36,295 nucleotides of DNA from Comamonas sp. (GTDB lineage: Bacteria > Pseudomonadota > Gammaproteobacteria > Burkholderiales > Burkholderiaceae_C). The notes under the pieces are model-generated. The model was not told the origin of the DNA and did not search any database. It was given only the letters and a program-made list of their open reading frames with translations. Below are positions 28,097 to 36,295 of the stretch, in pieces. The stretch is taken from positions 1 to 36,295 of the forward strand of contig NZ_SPEY01000014.1 of assembly GCF_009360615.1 (NCBI RefSeq). Direction: 5' to 3'. The translations under genes and the position numbers were made by a program. The first letter of the stretch is position 1. Each line of letters starts with the position of its first letter.

Positions 28097-28121
28097 CTAT
28101 TTCCACTGAATTGCCAGTTCC

Positions 28122-29864
28122 ATGAAAGCCTCCCAATTTCTCATCTCCACCCTGAAAGAAGCTCCGGCCGACGCCGAAGTGGTCAGCCACAAGCTCATGA
28201 TGCGGGCTGGCATGATCAAAAAGCTGGGTGCTGGCATTTACAACTACATGCCCATGGGCCTGCGGGTGATCCGCAAGGTCGAGGCCATCGTGCGCGAGGA
28301 AATGAACCGTGCCGGCGCCATCGAGGTGACCATGCCCGTGGTGCAGCCTGCCGAGCTGTGGCAGGAGACCGGCCGTTTCGAGAAGATGGGTCCCGAGCTG
28401 CTGCGCATCCAGGATCGCCATGGCCGGGACTTCGTGATCCAGCCCACTTCCGAGGAAGTGGTGACCGATATCGCTCGCCAGGAGTTCAAGAGCTACAAGC
28501 AGCTGCCCAAGAACCTCTACCAGATCCAGACCAAGTTCCGCGACGAGCGCCGTCCCCGCTTCGGCCTGATGCGGGGGCGCGAGTTCATCATGAAGGACGC
28601 CTACTCCTTCGACAAGGATCGCGACGCGGCCCAGATCAGCTACCAGACCATGCGCGAGGCCTATAAGCGCATCTTTGACCGCTTCGGCCTGCAGTACCGC
28701 GCCGTGCGTGCCGATTCCGGCGCCATCGGCGGCGACCTGAGCGAAGAGTTCCAGGTCATCGCTTCCACGGGCGAGGACGCCATCGTCTACTGCCCGAACA
28801 GCGACTACGCGGCCAATATCGAGAAGGCCGAGAGCCTGGCGCCCACCCAGGTCCGCCCTGCACCCTCCCAGGCCCTGCAAAAGGTCGCCACGCCCGGCAA
28901 CAGCACCTGCGAAGCCGTGGCCGAGCAACTGGGCCTTGCACTGGCGCAGACCGTGAAGTCGCTGGTGCTGGCAACGGACGAGCTCGACGACAAGGGGCTG
29001 ATCGTCAAGACGCAGGTGTGGCTGCTGCTGCTGCGCGGCGACCACGAGATGAACGAGATCAAGGTCGGCAAGGTCGAAGGCCTGGCTGGCTTCCGTTTCG
29101 CGACCGTGGGCGAGATCGAGGAGCACTTCGGTGCCAAGCCCGGCTATCTGGGCCCCATCGGCCTGAAGAAGCCCGTGAACATCGTGGTGGACCGCGATGT
29201 GGCCGTGATGGCCGACTGGGTCTGCGGTGCGAACGAGGAAGACTTCCACATCACCGGCGTGAACTTCGGCCGCGACCTGCCCGAGCCTGCGGTGGTGGCG
29301 GATCTGCGCAATGTGGTGGCTGGCGACCCATCGCCCGACGGTGCGGGCGAACTGGCGATCGAGCGCGGCATTGAAATCGGTCATGTGTTCTACCTGGGCA
29401 CCAAGTACTCCAAGGCCATGGACGCCACTTTCCTCGGCGACAACGGCAAGCCCCAGCACTTCGAGATGGGCTGCTACGGCATTGGCGTGACCCGCCTGCC
29501 CGCCGCTGCCGTGGAGCAGAACCACGACGAGCGCGGCATGATCTGGCCCGATGCGATTGCACCGTTCACAGTGGTGATCTGCCCCATCGGCATGGGCCGC
29601 AGCGAGGCCGTGAAGACCGAGGCCGAGAAGCTCTACGGCGAGCTGCTGGCACTGGGCGTGGACGTGATCCTGGACGACCGCGACGAGCGCCCCGGTGCCA
29701 TGCTGGCCGACTGGGAGCTGATCGGCGTGCCCCACCGCGTGGTGCTGGGCGACCGTGGCCTGAAGGAAGGCGTGGTCGAGTACCAGCAGCGCCGTGACAC
29801 AGAAGCTACAAAGCTGGCGACGAATGAGGTGCTGGGTCACCTCAAGAGCCGCCTGGGCTTGTAA
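28122..29864 (+). CDS. proS: Prolyl-tRNA synthetase
   Basis: ProS is a class II synthetase that charges tRNA-Pro. The 580-residue protein has motif 1 near the start ([21 protein letters not shown]) and motif 2 with [22 protein letters not shown] full insertion (editing) domain spans about 225-385, motif 3 is GCYGIGVTR, and an anticodon-binding domain lies at the C-terminus. This is the bacterial long form. It is probably co-transcribed with the lytic transglycosylase gene 12 bases downstream. Confidence 0.98.
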   Translation: MKASQFLISTLKEAPADAEVVSHKLMMRAGMIKKLGAGIYNYMPMGLRVIRKVEAIVREEMNRAGAIEVTMPVVQPAELWQETGRFEKMGPELLRIQDRHGRDFVIQPTSEEVVTDIARQEFKSYKQLPKNLYQIQTKFRDERRPRFGLMRGREFIMKDAYSFDKDRDAAQISYQTMREAYKRIFDRFGLQYRAVRADSGAIGGDLSEEFQVIASTGEDAIVYCPNSDYAANIEKAESLAPTQVRPAPSQALQKVATPGNSTCEAVAEQLGLALAQTVKSLVLATDELDDKGLIVKTQVWLLLLRGDHEMNEIKVGKVEGLAGFRFATVGEIEEHFGAKPGYLGPIGLKKPVNIVVDRDVAVMADWVCGANEEDFHITGVNFGRDLPEPAVVADLRNVVAGDPSPDGAGELAIERGIEIGHVFYLGTKYSKAMDATFLGDNGKPQHFEMGCYGIGVTRLPAAAVEQNHDERGMIWPDAIAPFTVVICPIGMGRSEAVKTEAEKLYGELLALGVDVILDDRDERPGAMLADWELIGVPHRVVLGDRGLKEGVVEYQQRRDTEATKLATNEVLGHLKSRLGL

Positions 29865-29876
29865 GCTGCTGTTTCC

Positions 29877-30530
29877 ATGCCCGAAACCCTGCTGAGCCGA
29901 CGCCACTGCCTGAGGACTGCCGCTGCGCTTGCCGCCCCGGCGGCCGGCTGGCTGTGGCCGCAGGCGGCCTGGGCCGGGGGGCAGCTCGAAGAGCCGCTGG
30001 CCGACTCCGTGCGTACGGCGCTCAGCGCGGCCGTGGCGGGTTCGGGCGCGCCGCCCGAACTGGAGTTCGCCTCCACAGCGGCGCGCATGAGCTATCTGCG
30101 CTGGCTGGTGGCCAGCAGCGACAAGCTGGCCAAGCGCAAGCCCGACCTGCAGGCGCGGCGCGAGTTCCTGCAGACCGTCTGGTACGAGTCCAAGCGCGCG
30201 GGCCTCGATGTGTCCATGGTCATGGGTCTGATCCAGGTGGAGAGCGGCTATCGCAAGTACGCCATCTCCAGCGTGGGCGCGCGTGGCTATATGCAGATCA
30301 TGCCGTTCTGGATGCGGCTGATCGGTGACGGCGATATCGGCAAGCTGTTCCACATGCAGACCAATCTGCGCTTCGGCTGCGTGATCCTGCGCCACTACAT
30401 GGACCGCGAAAAAGGCGATGCCTATATGGCACTGGGCCGCTACAACGGCAGCCGGGGCCAGCCCCAGTATCCGAATGCCGTGTTCGGTGCCCAGCGGCGT
30501 TGGCTGGTGGAAGAGCCTCAGTCGGTCTGA
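29877..30530 (+). CDS. Lytic transglycosylase (SLT domain), exported
   Basis: The 217-residue protein has an N-terminal signal with a twin arginine (LSRRHCLRTAAALAA, Arg8-Arg9), so Tat export is possible. The SLT fold follows with catalytic Glu122 in GLIQVESGYRKYAISSVGARGYMQIMP and the RYNGSRGQPQYP segment. Such enzymes cut the MurNAc-GlcNAc bond of peptidoglycan in the periplasm and form 1,6-anhydroMurNAc. It is small for the family, without extra domains. It starts 12 bases after proS and ends at a bidirectional terminator. Confidence 0.92.
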   Translation: MPETLLSRRHCLRTAAALAAPAAGWLWPQAAWAGGQLEEPLADSVRTALSAAVAGSGAPPELEFASTAARMSYLRWLVASSDKLAKRKPDLQARREFLQTVWYESKRAGLDVSMVMGLIQVESGYRKYAISSVGARGYMQIMPFWMRLIGDGDIGKLFHMQTNLRFGCVILRHYMDREKGDAYMALGRYNGSRGQPQYPNAVFGAQRRWLVEEPQSV

Positions 30531-30546
30531 TACCGTGGAGATATAT

Positions 30547-30577
30547 AAAAAGAGAGCGCCTGGCGCTCTCTTTTTAT
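30547..30577. terminator. Bidirectional terminator between the transglycosylase and CorC genes
   Basis: A stem of GAGAGCGCC / GGCGCTCTC, extended by A5/T5 pairs, gives a T-run in both directions. It fits the convergent genes on either side. Confidence 0.9.
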
Positions 30578-30636
30578 TGGTTTCAGCAAGAAAAGAACCT
30601 GAAGTCCTTTTGGGGTGAGCGCAAGAAGCTCCTGAT

Positions 30637-32025
30637 TCAGGAGTGACTGCTTTTGCCAGCCTGGGCCTGGGCCTGGGCCGCGCTGCCCTGTACTTTGGCC
30701 GCAGCGGCTGCCGAAGGTGCGGCAGATTCCGCCGCAGGCTCGGGAAGGTGGGTCACCATGACCTGGTCGATGCGGTAGCTGTCCACGTCCAGCACCTCGA
30801 ACTTGAAGCCGCCCCAGGTGACGGTATCGGTGCGGCGCGGGACCCGGCGCAGCATGACCATGAGAAAGCCGGCCAGCGTCTCGTATTCGTCGTCATGCGG
30901 CATGTCGCCCAGTTGCAGCACCCGCATCACGTCCTCGATGGGCGTGATGCCGTCGATCAGCCAGGAGTGCTCGTCGCGGCGGATGATCTGCTCCTCGTCG
31001 GCCGGGCCGACCAGATCGCCCATCACCGTGCTCATCACGTCGTTGAGCGTGACCACGCCCACCACCAGGCTGTATTCGTTGACGATGACGGCAAAGTCTT
31101 CGTGCACCATGCGGAACTGCTCCAGCACCTCGGCCAGGGTCAGGCGGTCGGGCACGATGAGCACCTTGCGGATCAGGTTGTCGTCGGTGAGCGACAGCGG
31201 CTGGTTGTTGAGTGCACGCTGGAACAGGTCCTTGGCGTCCACGTAGCCGATCACATGGTCGATATCGCCGTCGCAGACCGGGTAGGTGGAGAAGGGTTCC
31301 TCGGCGATGCGGGCGCGGATGATGGCGTCGCTGTCGTCGCGGTAGAAAAACGCCACGCTGTCGCGCTGGGTCATGGCCGAGGCCACGGTGCGCGAGTCCA
31401 GCTCGAACACATTGGCAATCACCTGCTGCTCGCGGGCGGCCAGTACGCCGGCCTTGGTGCCCGCTTCGGTCATGGCCAGGATGTCGTCGCTGGTGATGCG
31501 TTCGTCGCGCGTCGCGGGCAGGCCCAGCAGGCGGAACAAGGTGTCGGTCGCCAGGTTGTAGAACCAGATGATGGGTTTGAAGATCACCACAAACCAGCGC
31601 ATGGGCGCCAGCACGCGCACCACATAGCGCTCAGGCTCGTTCATGCTGATGCGTCGCGGCAACAGGTCGGCCAGCAGGATGAAGGCCGAGGTGACTATGA
31701 AGAACGAGAGCAGAAACCCCAGGGTTGCCGAGAGGCTTGGCGAGAACCAGATCGAAAAAAATGCGGTCAGGGCAGGGCTGAATGCCCCTTCGCCGACGAT
31801 ACCGCCGAGGATGGCGACGGCGTTCTGTCCCACCTGCACCACGGTGAAATATTCGCCCGGCTGCTCCTGCACGCGCAGGGCTTGCTCGGCACCTTCATTG
31901 CCGTCGTCGGCCATCTGGCGCAGGCGCAGGCGGCGGGAGGCGGCCAGAGAAATCTCCGCCACAGAGAAGAAGGCGCTGAGCAGGATCAGCAGAACAATCA
32001 CCAGAAGGCTTTGGGACACACTCAT
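30637..32025 (-). CDS. CNNM/CorC (HlyC-CorC) family membrane protein with CBS domains
   Basis: The 462-residue protein has a DUF21/CNNM membrane domain (about 1-180, four hydrophobic stretches, with FFSVAEISLAASRR near the start). A CBS pair follows (about 210-340, VASAMTQRDSVAFFYRDD ... DFAVIVNEYSLVVGVVTLNDVM), then a CorC_HlyC C-terminal domain (EHSWLIDGITPIEDVMRVL). The family is linked to magnesium or cobalt efflux. The last 30 residues are Ala/Gln-rich and partly encoded by a TGGGCC hexamer tandem (30662-30679). It is followed by a bidirectional terminator. Confidence 0.9.
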   Translation of the reverse strand: MSVSQSLLVIVLLILLSAFFSVAEISLAASRRLRLRQMADDGNEGAEQALRVQEQPGEYFTVVQVGQNAVAILGGIVGEGAFSPALTAFFSIWFSPSLSATLGFLLSFFIVTSAFILLADLLPRRISMNEPERYVVRVLAPMRWFVVIFKPIIWFYNLATDTLFRLLGLPATRDERITSDDILAMTEAGTKAGVLAAREQQVIANVFELDSRTVASAMTQRDSVAFFYRDDSDAIIRARIAEEPFSTYPVCDGDIDHVIGYVDAKDLFQRALNNQPLSLTDDNLIRKVLIVPDRLTLAEVLEQFRMVHEDFAVIVNEYSLVVGVVTLNDVMSTVMGDLVGPADEEQIIRRDEHSWLIDGITPIEDVMRVLQLGDMPHDDEYETLAGFLMVMLRRVPRRTDTVTWGGFKFEVLDVDSYRIDQVMVTHLPEPAAESAAPSAAAAAKVQGSAAQAQAQAGKSSHS

Positions 32026-32122
32026 AGGCAGGGCTGCTGCGGCACGTCGACGTGCCTGCGGCCGGTTGTCAGGGAGTCCCTATTCGACCACATAAAGCCT
32101 GTGGCAGGCAGCTGTACTGGCT

Positions 32123-32569
32123 TCAGGGGCGGGGCATGGCCCGCGCATGGGCCGTCCGTGCCAGCGCATCGGCCTCGGTATTGCGGTGTCTGGGCACCCA
32201 CTGCAGATCCAGTTCGTCGAAGTCCTGCATCTGTGCTCGGGCGGCTTCGAACAGCTGGCTGAGCCGGGCAATCGGCCGCGTCGGCCTGGCCGTGGGCGGG
32301 CCTAGCTGCTCCAGCAGCACCTGGGAGTCGGTGCGCACGGTCAGGTTGCGCGCACCGAGATCGCGCGCCAGTTGCAGTGCGGCCATCAGGGCCCGCAGCT
32401 CGGCTTCGTTGTTGCAGCCGCTGCGGTGCAGATCCTGCGACAGCGCATGGCGGCTGCCATCGGGCAGCTGCAGCAACACCCCCAGGCTCATGGGGCCGGG
32501 GTTGGGCAGTGCGCTGCCATCGATATGGATGCAGCAGTGGTGTGAGGGAACGGGTCTCGGGGGCGGCAT
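32123..32569 (-). CDS. RNase H-like protein (RNase HI fold)
   Basis: The 148-residue protein has the four acidic residues of the RNase H fold: Asp in HIDGSALPNPGP, Glu in NNEAELRAL, Asp in RTDSQVLLEQL, and Asp in RHRNTEADALA. This pattern is closer to plant/archaeal-type RNase HI-like proteins than to E. coli RnhA. It would act on RNA-DNA hybrids. The ATG at 32569 immediately follows the T-run of the grxD terminator, and the only Shine-Dalgarno-like GGTGG lies inside that terminator stem. A later start would lose the first catalytic Asp. Confidence 0.8.
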   Translation of the reverse strand: MPPPRPVPSHHCCIHIDGSALPNPGPMSLGVLLQLPDGSRHALSQDLHRSGCNNEAELRALMAALQLARDLGARNLTVRTDSQVLLEQLGPPTARPTRPIARLSQLFEAARAQMQDFDELDLQWVPRHRNTEADALARTAHARAMPRP

Positions 32570-32598
32570 GAAAAAAGCCACCGGGGTGGCGGTGGCTT
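32570..32598 (-). terminator. Intrinsic terminator of grxD
   Basis: A 9-bp stem (AAGCCACCG / CGGTGGCTT) with a 6-base loop ends, on the minus strand, in six T directly before the ATG of the RNase H-like gene. Confidence 0.85.
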
Positions 32599-32614
32599 GC
32601 AGACGGGCTTGGGC

Positions 32615-32935
32615 TTACTTGGAGGCCAGTACTTGCTGCAGCTCGCCCGATTCGTACATCTCCATCATGATGTCCGAGCCACCGATGAATTCGCCCTTGA
32701 TGTAGAGCTGCGGAATCGTGGGCCACTGGCTGTATTCCTTGATGCCCTGGCGGATTTCCTGGTCTTCGAGCACGTTCACGGTGGCGATGGACTTGGCATC
32801 CACGCCGCAGGCCTTGAGGATCTGGATGGCTCGGCCGGAGAAGCCGCACTGGGGGAAGCTGGCGTTGCCCTTCATGAACAGCAGGATGTCGTTGTTCTTG
32901 ACCAGGTCGTCGATGCGTTGTTGAGTGTTGCTCAT
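32615..32935 (-). CDS. grxD: Monothiol glutaredoxin Grx4 (GrxD)
   Basis: The 106-residue protein has the monothiol active site CGFS with Cys30 (SFPQCGFSGRAIQIL). The glutathione-binding segment WPTIPQLYIKGEFIGGSDI is also present. Monothiol glutaredoxins of this type bind and transfer 2Fe-2S clusters in the cytoplasm. The ATG at 32935 has GGAG about 7 bases upstream. It lies downstream of prmC, a common betaproteobacterial order (prfA-prmC-grxD), 127 bases away. Confidence 0.97.
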   Translation of the reverse strand: MSNTQQRIDDLVKNNDILLFMKGNASFPQCGFSGRAIQILKACGVDAKSIATVNVLEDQEIRQGIKEYSQWPTIPQLYIKGEFIGGSDIMMEMYESGELQQVLASK

Positions 32936-33062
32936 AGTGGGCTCCGGAGTGGGGAAACGGCGGTACAAGCCGCGATGTCTGCAATTATTTCACCGACCGC
33001 AAGGAATGCGGTGTTGTGAGGAAATCTTGTTACGTGTTGATCTGGGGGCCAAGGTCTGCAAA

Positions 33063-33923
33063 TCAAGCCGGCTCAGGCAGGCAGCCGCCGGTGCAGCGCG
33101 CAATACCGGCCAGATCGTGACGGTGCTGCACCTGCCCGAAGCCGGCATCCCGCATCAGGCGGGCCACGTCTTCGGCCTGGTCCCAGCCATGTTCGAAGAG
33201 CAGCCAACCACCGGCCTTCAGGCGTGTCGGAGCCTGCGCGATGATGCGGCGTATGTCCTCCAGCCCGTCCGCACCGCTGGCCAGGGCCGACAGTGGCTCG
33301 TGGGTCAGCGCCGCCAGGTGCGGGTCGTCGGCGCGGATATAGGGGGGATTGCTGACGATCAGATCGGCGGGCTCCTGTCCGCTCAAAGGATCCAGCCAGC
33401 TTCCATGGGCAAACTGCACAGGCAGCCGGAGCCGGGTGGCGTTGCTGCGGGCCACGGCCAGGGCATCGGCGCTGGCGTCCACGGCGATCACCCGGGCTGC
33501 CGGGCGATGGCTCTGCAGGGCCAGCGCGATGGCGCCGCTGCCCGTGCCCAAATCCACCACGCGCGCAGGCTGCCCTTCAGGCATGAGCTCCAGCGCCCAG
33601 TCGACCAGGGTTTCGGTATCGGGACGCGGGTCCAGCACCCTGCTGTCCACACTCAGTTCCAGGCCATAGAACTCTTTGCTTCCGGTCAGATAGGCGACAG
33701 GCGTGCCTTGCAGGCGCAGGGCGCACAGCTGGTCCCAGCGCTGTTGCTGCTCCTGAGTCAGTGTGTCGCTGTCATGGGTGATGAGCCAGGCACGGGCATG
33801 CGCTGGCTGATGCATCAGATGCAGCAGCAGCATCTGTGCATCGACACGGGCCAGGCCCAGGCTGGCGGCCTGTGCCAGCGCCTGCGCCACGCTGAGCGGG
33901 CCGGGCATGGGGAGTTCTTTCAT
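33063..33923 (-). CDS. prmC: Release factor glutamine methyltransferase PrmC
   Basis: PrmC methylates the Gln of the GGQ motif of release factors RF1 and RF2. The 286-residue protein has an N-terminal helical domain that binds the release factor. The methyltransferase domain shows DPRPDTETLVDWAL, VDLGTGSGAIALAL at 123-136, and the catalytic NPPY at 192-195. The start is at 33923 or five codons later. Its ATG lies 4 bases after the stop of the dikinase-like gene, with no Shine-Dalgarno site, so translation is probably coupled to that gene. Its main substrate, prfA, is just upstream of the inserted gene. Confidence 0.96.
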   Translation of the reverse strand: MKELPMPGPLSVAQALAQAASLGLARVDAQMLLLHLMHQPAHARAWLITHDSDTLTQEQQQRWDQLCALRLQGTPVAYLTGSKEFYGLELSVDSRVLDPRPDTETLVDWALELMPEGQPARVVDLGTGSGAIALALQSHRPAARVIAVDASADALAVARSNATRLRLPVQFAHGSWLDPLSGQEPADLIVSNPPYIRADDPHLAALTHEPLSALASGADGLEDIRRIIAQAPTRLKAGGWLLFEHGWDQAEDVARLMRDAGFGQVQHRHDLAGIARCTGGCLPEPA

Positions 33924-33927
33924 AGTC

Positions 33928-35904
33928 TTAACGTCCGGGTGCCGAGATGAAGGGACGCGCCTGAAGGATGATGAGCTGATCGCCCTGCATGGCCCATTCG
34001 ATGTCCTGGTCCTTTCCGCCAAAGCGTTGCTTGATGCCGGCTCCGGCGCGGGCCAGTCGCTGCACCAGTGCGTCGCTGAGCACGGCGCGCCCGGCAGTGA
34101 CCGCCACTTCGCGCACACCGCCACTGGCATCCAGCTGCAGCGCCACATCGTCCTGGGAACGGTTGAGCACCTGAACGGCCTTGCTGCGGCTGGAGTAGAG
34201 GATTTGCTCCGCGACCCGCCGGCCCTCGACCACGCGGATGCCTATGCCGCGCTTGGCGGCGATATAGCTCATGTGGCGGTGCGAGGCATCGAAGGGGTCG
34301 CGGGTGATCATTACGCCCGATGCGGAGGAGTCCACGGCTTTCTGCACAAACACCGACATCATCACCTGCGCATCGTCGATGCCTGCTGCCTGCCGGGCTT
34401 CCCAGGCTTCGAAGTTGTAGACCGATGCCCAGACCTTGCGCACGGCGGCGGCCAGATCCGTGCCGCTGCGCACATTGGGCAAGGTGGTGTAGAGACCTGC
34501 TCCGCTGAAGTGGGGCAGATCCTCGGAGCTGGAAGAGCTGCGTACGAACACGCCCTGGCTGCCCAACTGGCCCGACCAGCGCTGGACCCAGGCATCGGCC
34601 AGGGCCTGGCTGATGGGCCATTGCTCGATTTCGGCCTGCAGCGCGGACAGGGCTTGCCTTCGGATGCCTGCATCCGTCGCGAAACCGGGCTGCTGGCGCA
34701 TGCGGGCAATGCGCTCGGCCAGGCCGTTGGCGCGCATGAAGTCGGCATAGGCGGCAAACGGAATGCAAAAGCCGTCGGGGACGCTGACGTCCGCCAGGCC
34801 GGCAGACTGGATCTCGCCCAGATTGGCAGCCTTGGCACCGCACCGGCGGCGGTCTGCGCTGCGCAGCGCTGCCAGAGGGACCAGTTCGCTGCGACGCAGG
34901 TCGGGTTGAAGCAGGACCTTGCTGCCCTTGGCGGGCTGGCGCAGGGCCTGCTGTTCCGCGCTCTGCTGTTCGGCTGCTGTGGCGGCGCGCAGCGCAAGGC
35001 CGGCGGGTTGTACGTCGATATGCACCCAGCGGCCGTTGAAGGCCGCGTATTGCTCGGCCGCTTTGTGCACATAGGCATTGGGTATGCCCCAGCCACGCGC
35101 CAGCAGGTTGACATGGGACAGCACCGTGGAAGGGCGCTCCGTCACCACGCCGGCCACGGGCGGCAGGCTGATGGGCACTTCGCGCAGCAGCACGATGTCC
35201 GCGGGTCCGAGGTCATTCACTGCATCGGCCTGGTCCAGGATGCGCAGCCGGCCCACGGCCCGGCCCTGGTTCAGCGGCAGATAAGTCTGGGCCCCCAGAA
35301 GCTGGGCCTGGGTGACCGCCGCAATACCGGCCTGCCGGGCCACGGCCTCCTGCTGTGTGGAGTTGGCCTTGAAGCGAGTCGGGGCGAAAAAGCCGGCCTT
35401 CAGCGCGGCGGCCGTGGTCTGCAGCAATTCCGGGGTGAGCTGGTCCCCTTCCCAGAATTCGTAGCTGTAGTCCCTGAGCGTAGGCTGCCAGCTCAGCGTG
35501 CCGAGAATGAAACGGCGATCCGGGTCGCGGTAATTGCGGTTGAGCTCAGGCTTGCCGCCCCGCAGCAGGCCTTTGGCACGCAGAAAATCCTCGTGAAATG
35601 CGTAGCGTGGCGTGTTGATGAAATGCAGCGAAGCGCTCTTGCGGCTCCGGTCGATCACAAACAGCACATGGGGCATGGCGCTGGCCGGGTCGAAGATGCG
35701 GGCCACGCGATCGAAATCGGCGCGGTTGGCCAGAACCGGCAGGCTGGCAGGGGCGTCGCGGCTGCCGCTGGCATCCACCGGGCGCCCTGCGCCCGATTCA
35801 TAGGCCGACGGCTTGCGCAAGGCCTGAGCCTGAGCGCCGGCCGAAGCGAGCAAAAGGCCGCAGAGCAGGGCCGAAACCAGAACCGGCATTAAGCGCTGTG
35901 TCAT
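33928..35904 (-). CDS. Exported dikinase-like protein: phosphohistidine swivel plus PPDK-type ATP-grasp
   Basis: The 658-residue protein starts with a Sec signal peptide (hydrophobic 7-22, likely cut after AQA near 26). Residues 30-250 are a region I do not recognise. A swivel-like segment contains VLSHVNLLARGWGIPNAYV with His264 as the candidate phosphohistidine. The C-terminal PPDK_N/PEP-binding ATP-grasp domain (about 340-655) shows GAKAANLGEI, FVRSSSSSEDLPHFSGAGLY, and QDIEWAMQGDQLIILQARP. Having His before the ATP-grasp domain is the order of glucan water dikinases and the reverse of PEP synthase. Dikinases need ATP, so export is puzzling. It sits between prfA and prmC, 71 bases after the prfA stop and 4 bases before prmC. 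The actual substrate is unknown. Confidence 0.85.
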   Translation of the reverse strand: MTQRLMPVLVSALLCGLLLASAGAQAQALRKPSAYESGAGRPVDASGSRDAPASLPVLANRADFDRVARIFDPASAMPHVLFVIDRSRKSASLHFINTPRYAFHEDFLRAKGLLRGGKPELNRNYRDPDRRFILGTLSWQPTLRDYSYEFWEGDQLTPELLQTTAAALKAGFFAPTRFKANSTQQEAVARQAGIAAVTQAQLLGAQTYLPLNQGRAVGRLRILDQADAVNDLGPADIVLLREVPISLPPVAGVVTERPSTVLSHVNLLARGWGIPNAYVHKAAEQYAAFNGRWVHIDVQPAGLALRAATAAEQQSAEQQALRQPAKGSKVLLQPDLRRSELVPLAALRSADRRRCGAKAANLGEIQSAGLADVSVPDGFCIPFAAYADFMRANGLAERIARMRQQPGFATDAGIRRQALSALQAEIEQWPISQALADAWVQRWSGQLGSQGVFVRSSSSSEDLPHFSGAGLYTTLPNVRSGTDLAAAVRKVWASVYNFEAWEARQAAGIDDAQVMMSVFVQKAVDSSASGVMITRDPFDASHRHMSYIAAKRGIGIRVVEGRRVAEQILYSSRSKAVQVLNRSQDDVALQLDASGGVREVAVTAGRAVLSDALVQRLARAGAGIKQRFGGKDQDIEWAMQGDQLIILQARPFISAPGR

Positions 35905-35975
35905 CTTGAAATTGTCCCCATGTCTGGCGAAGCGTTCGAACGGACCCGGTTCGGGCTGGCGGGCGACCTGAGGGG

Positions 35976-36295
35976 TCAGGACGCGGCCAGCTCTGCCAGC
36001 AACTCGGCCTCGCGCGCGTGTTGCAGGGCCTGGATGACGTCGCCCAGATCGCCTTCCATCACGGCCAGCAGCTTGTACAGCGTGAGGTTGATGCGGTGGT
36101 CGGTGAGGCGGCCCTGGGGGAAGTTGTAGGTGCGGATGCGATCACTGCGGTCGCCCGAGCCGATCAGACCCTTGCGCATGGCCGCCTCCTTGGCAGCTCG
36201 CTCGCTGCGTTCCTTTTCCTGGATGCGGGCCTGCAGCACCTGCAGGGCCTTGGCCTTGTTGCTGTGCTGGCTGCGGCCGTCCTGGCACTCGGCCA
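35976..36295 (-). CDS. prfA: Peptide chain release factor 1, C-terminal part (partial)
   Basis: The gene enters from the right edge. The visible 105 codons read [20 protein letters not shown], then [34 protein letters not shown], and end in [17 protein letters not shown]. The [18 protein letters not shown] stretch is diagnostic of RF1. RF1 reads UAG and UAA stop codons. The GGQ motif should lie just outside the window. The modifying enzyme gene prmC is two genes downstream. Confidence 0.97.
   Translation of the reverse strand, partial: AECQDGRSQHSNKAKALQVLQARIQEKERSERAAKEAAMRKGLIGSGDRSDRIRTYNFPQGRLTDHRINLTLYKLLAVMEGDLGDVIQALQHAREAELLAELAAS

Noticed and set aside
28059..30395. Open frame of about 780 codons antisense to proS and the transglycosylase gene
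   Set aside because: Same GC-driven artefact; it spans two well-supported genes and has no recognisable domain.
33907..35892. Open frame of about 660 codons antisense to the dikinase-like gene
   Set aside because: The minus strand gives a signal peptide and conserved PPDK motifs; the plus-strand product has neither.

Overview
The window is a compact, GC-rich piece of a bacterial chromosome, almost all housekeeping genes. Gene content and order (tatC / S1C protease; petABC-sspAB; secA-argJ; pilBCD-coaE-zapD-yacG; ispB / rplU-rpmA-obgE-proB; rppH / proS; grxD-prmC-prfA) are typical of Betaproteobacteria. Three copies of a GC-rich intergenic repeat of the kind common in Comamonadaceae point to that family, most likely Comamonas or a close relative. 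This placement is inferred from content, not from a search.

Layout. 1-5.8 kb: end of tatC, a membrane-anchored DegS-like protease (-), an MHS-type MFS transporter, a NIF3-family protein, pdxA, and mscL (-). 5.8-10 kb: the cytochrome bc1 operon petABC, then sspA and sspB. 10-15.5 kb: tRNA-Thr(UGU), a DUF721/DciA-like gene (-), secA and argJ, with three repeat copies around argJ. 15.4-24 kb: an AAA+ DUF815 ATPase and a MutT-type Nudix gene (+) converge, at an unusually long hairpin, on the minus-strand series pilB-pilC-pilD-coaE-zapD-yacG. tRNA-Pro(CGG) and ispB follow. 24-30.5 kb: rplU-rpmA, obgE, proB, rppH (-), proS and a lytic transglycosylase. 30.6-36.3 kb (all -): a CorC/HlyC-type membrane protein, an RNase H-like gene, grxD, prmC, an exported dikinase-like protein, and the 3' end of prfA.

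How the genes work together. The bc1 genes form a respiratory operon, and the Rieske protein needs the Tat system whose tatC end opens the window. pilB, pilC and pilD supply the assembly ATPase, platform protein and prepilin peptidase of type IV pili. SspA/SspB are the stringent-starvation regulator and ClpXP adaptor. PrfA and PrmC are release factor 1 and its methyltransferase.

The item that stands out is the 658-residue gene wedged between prfA and prmC. It has a clear Sec signal peptide, followed by a phosphohistidine swivel segment (VLSHVNLLAR) and a C-terminal PPDK-type ATP-grasp domain. That domain order and those motifs resemble plant glucan water dikinases, yet the protein appears to be exported to a compartment without ATP. 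No insertion sequence, prophage or CRISPR array was found.
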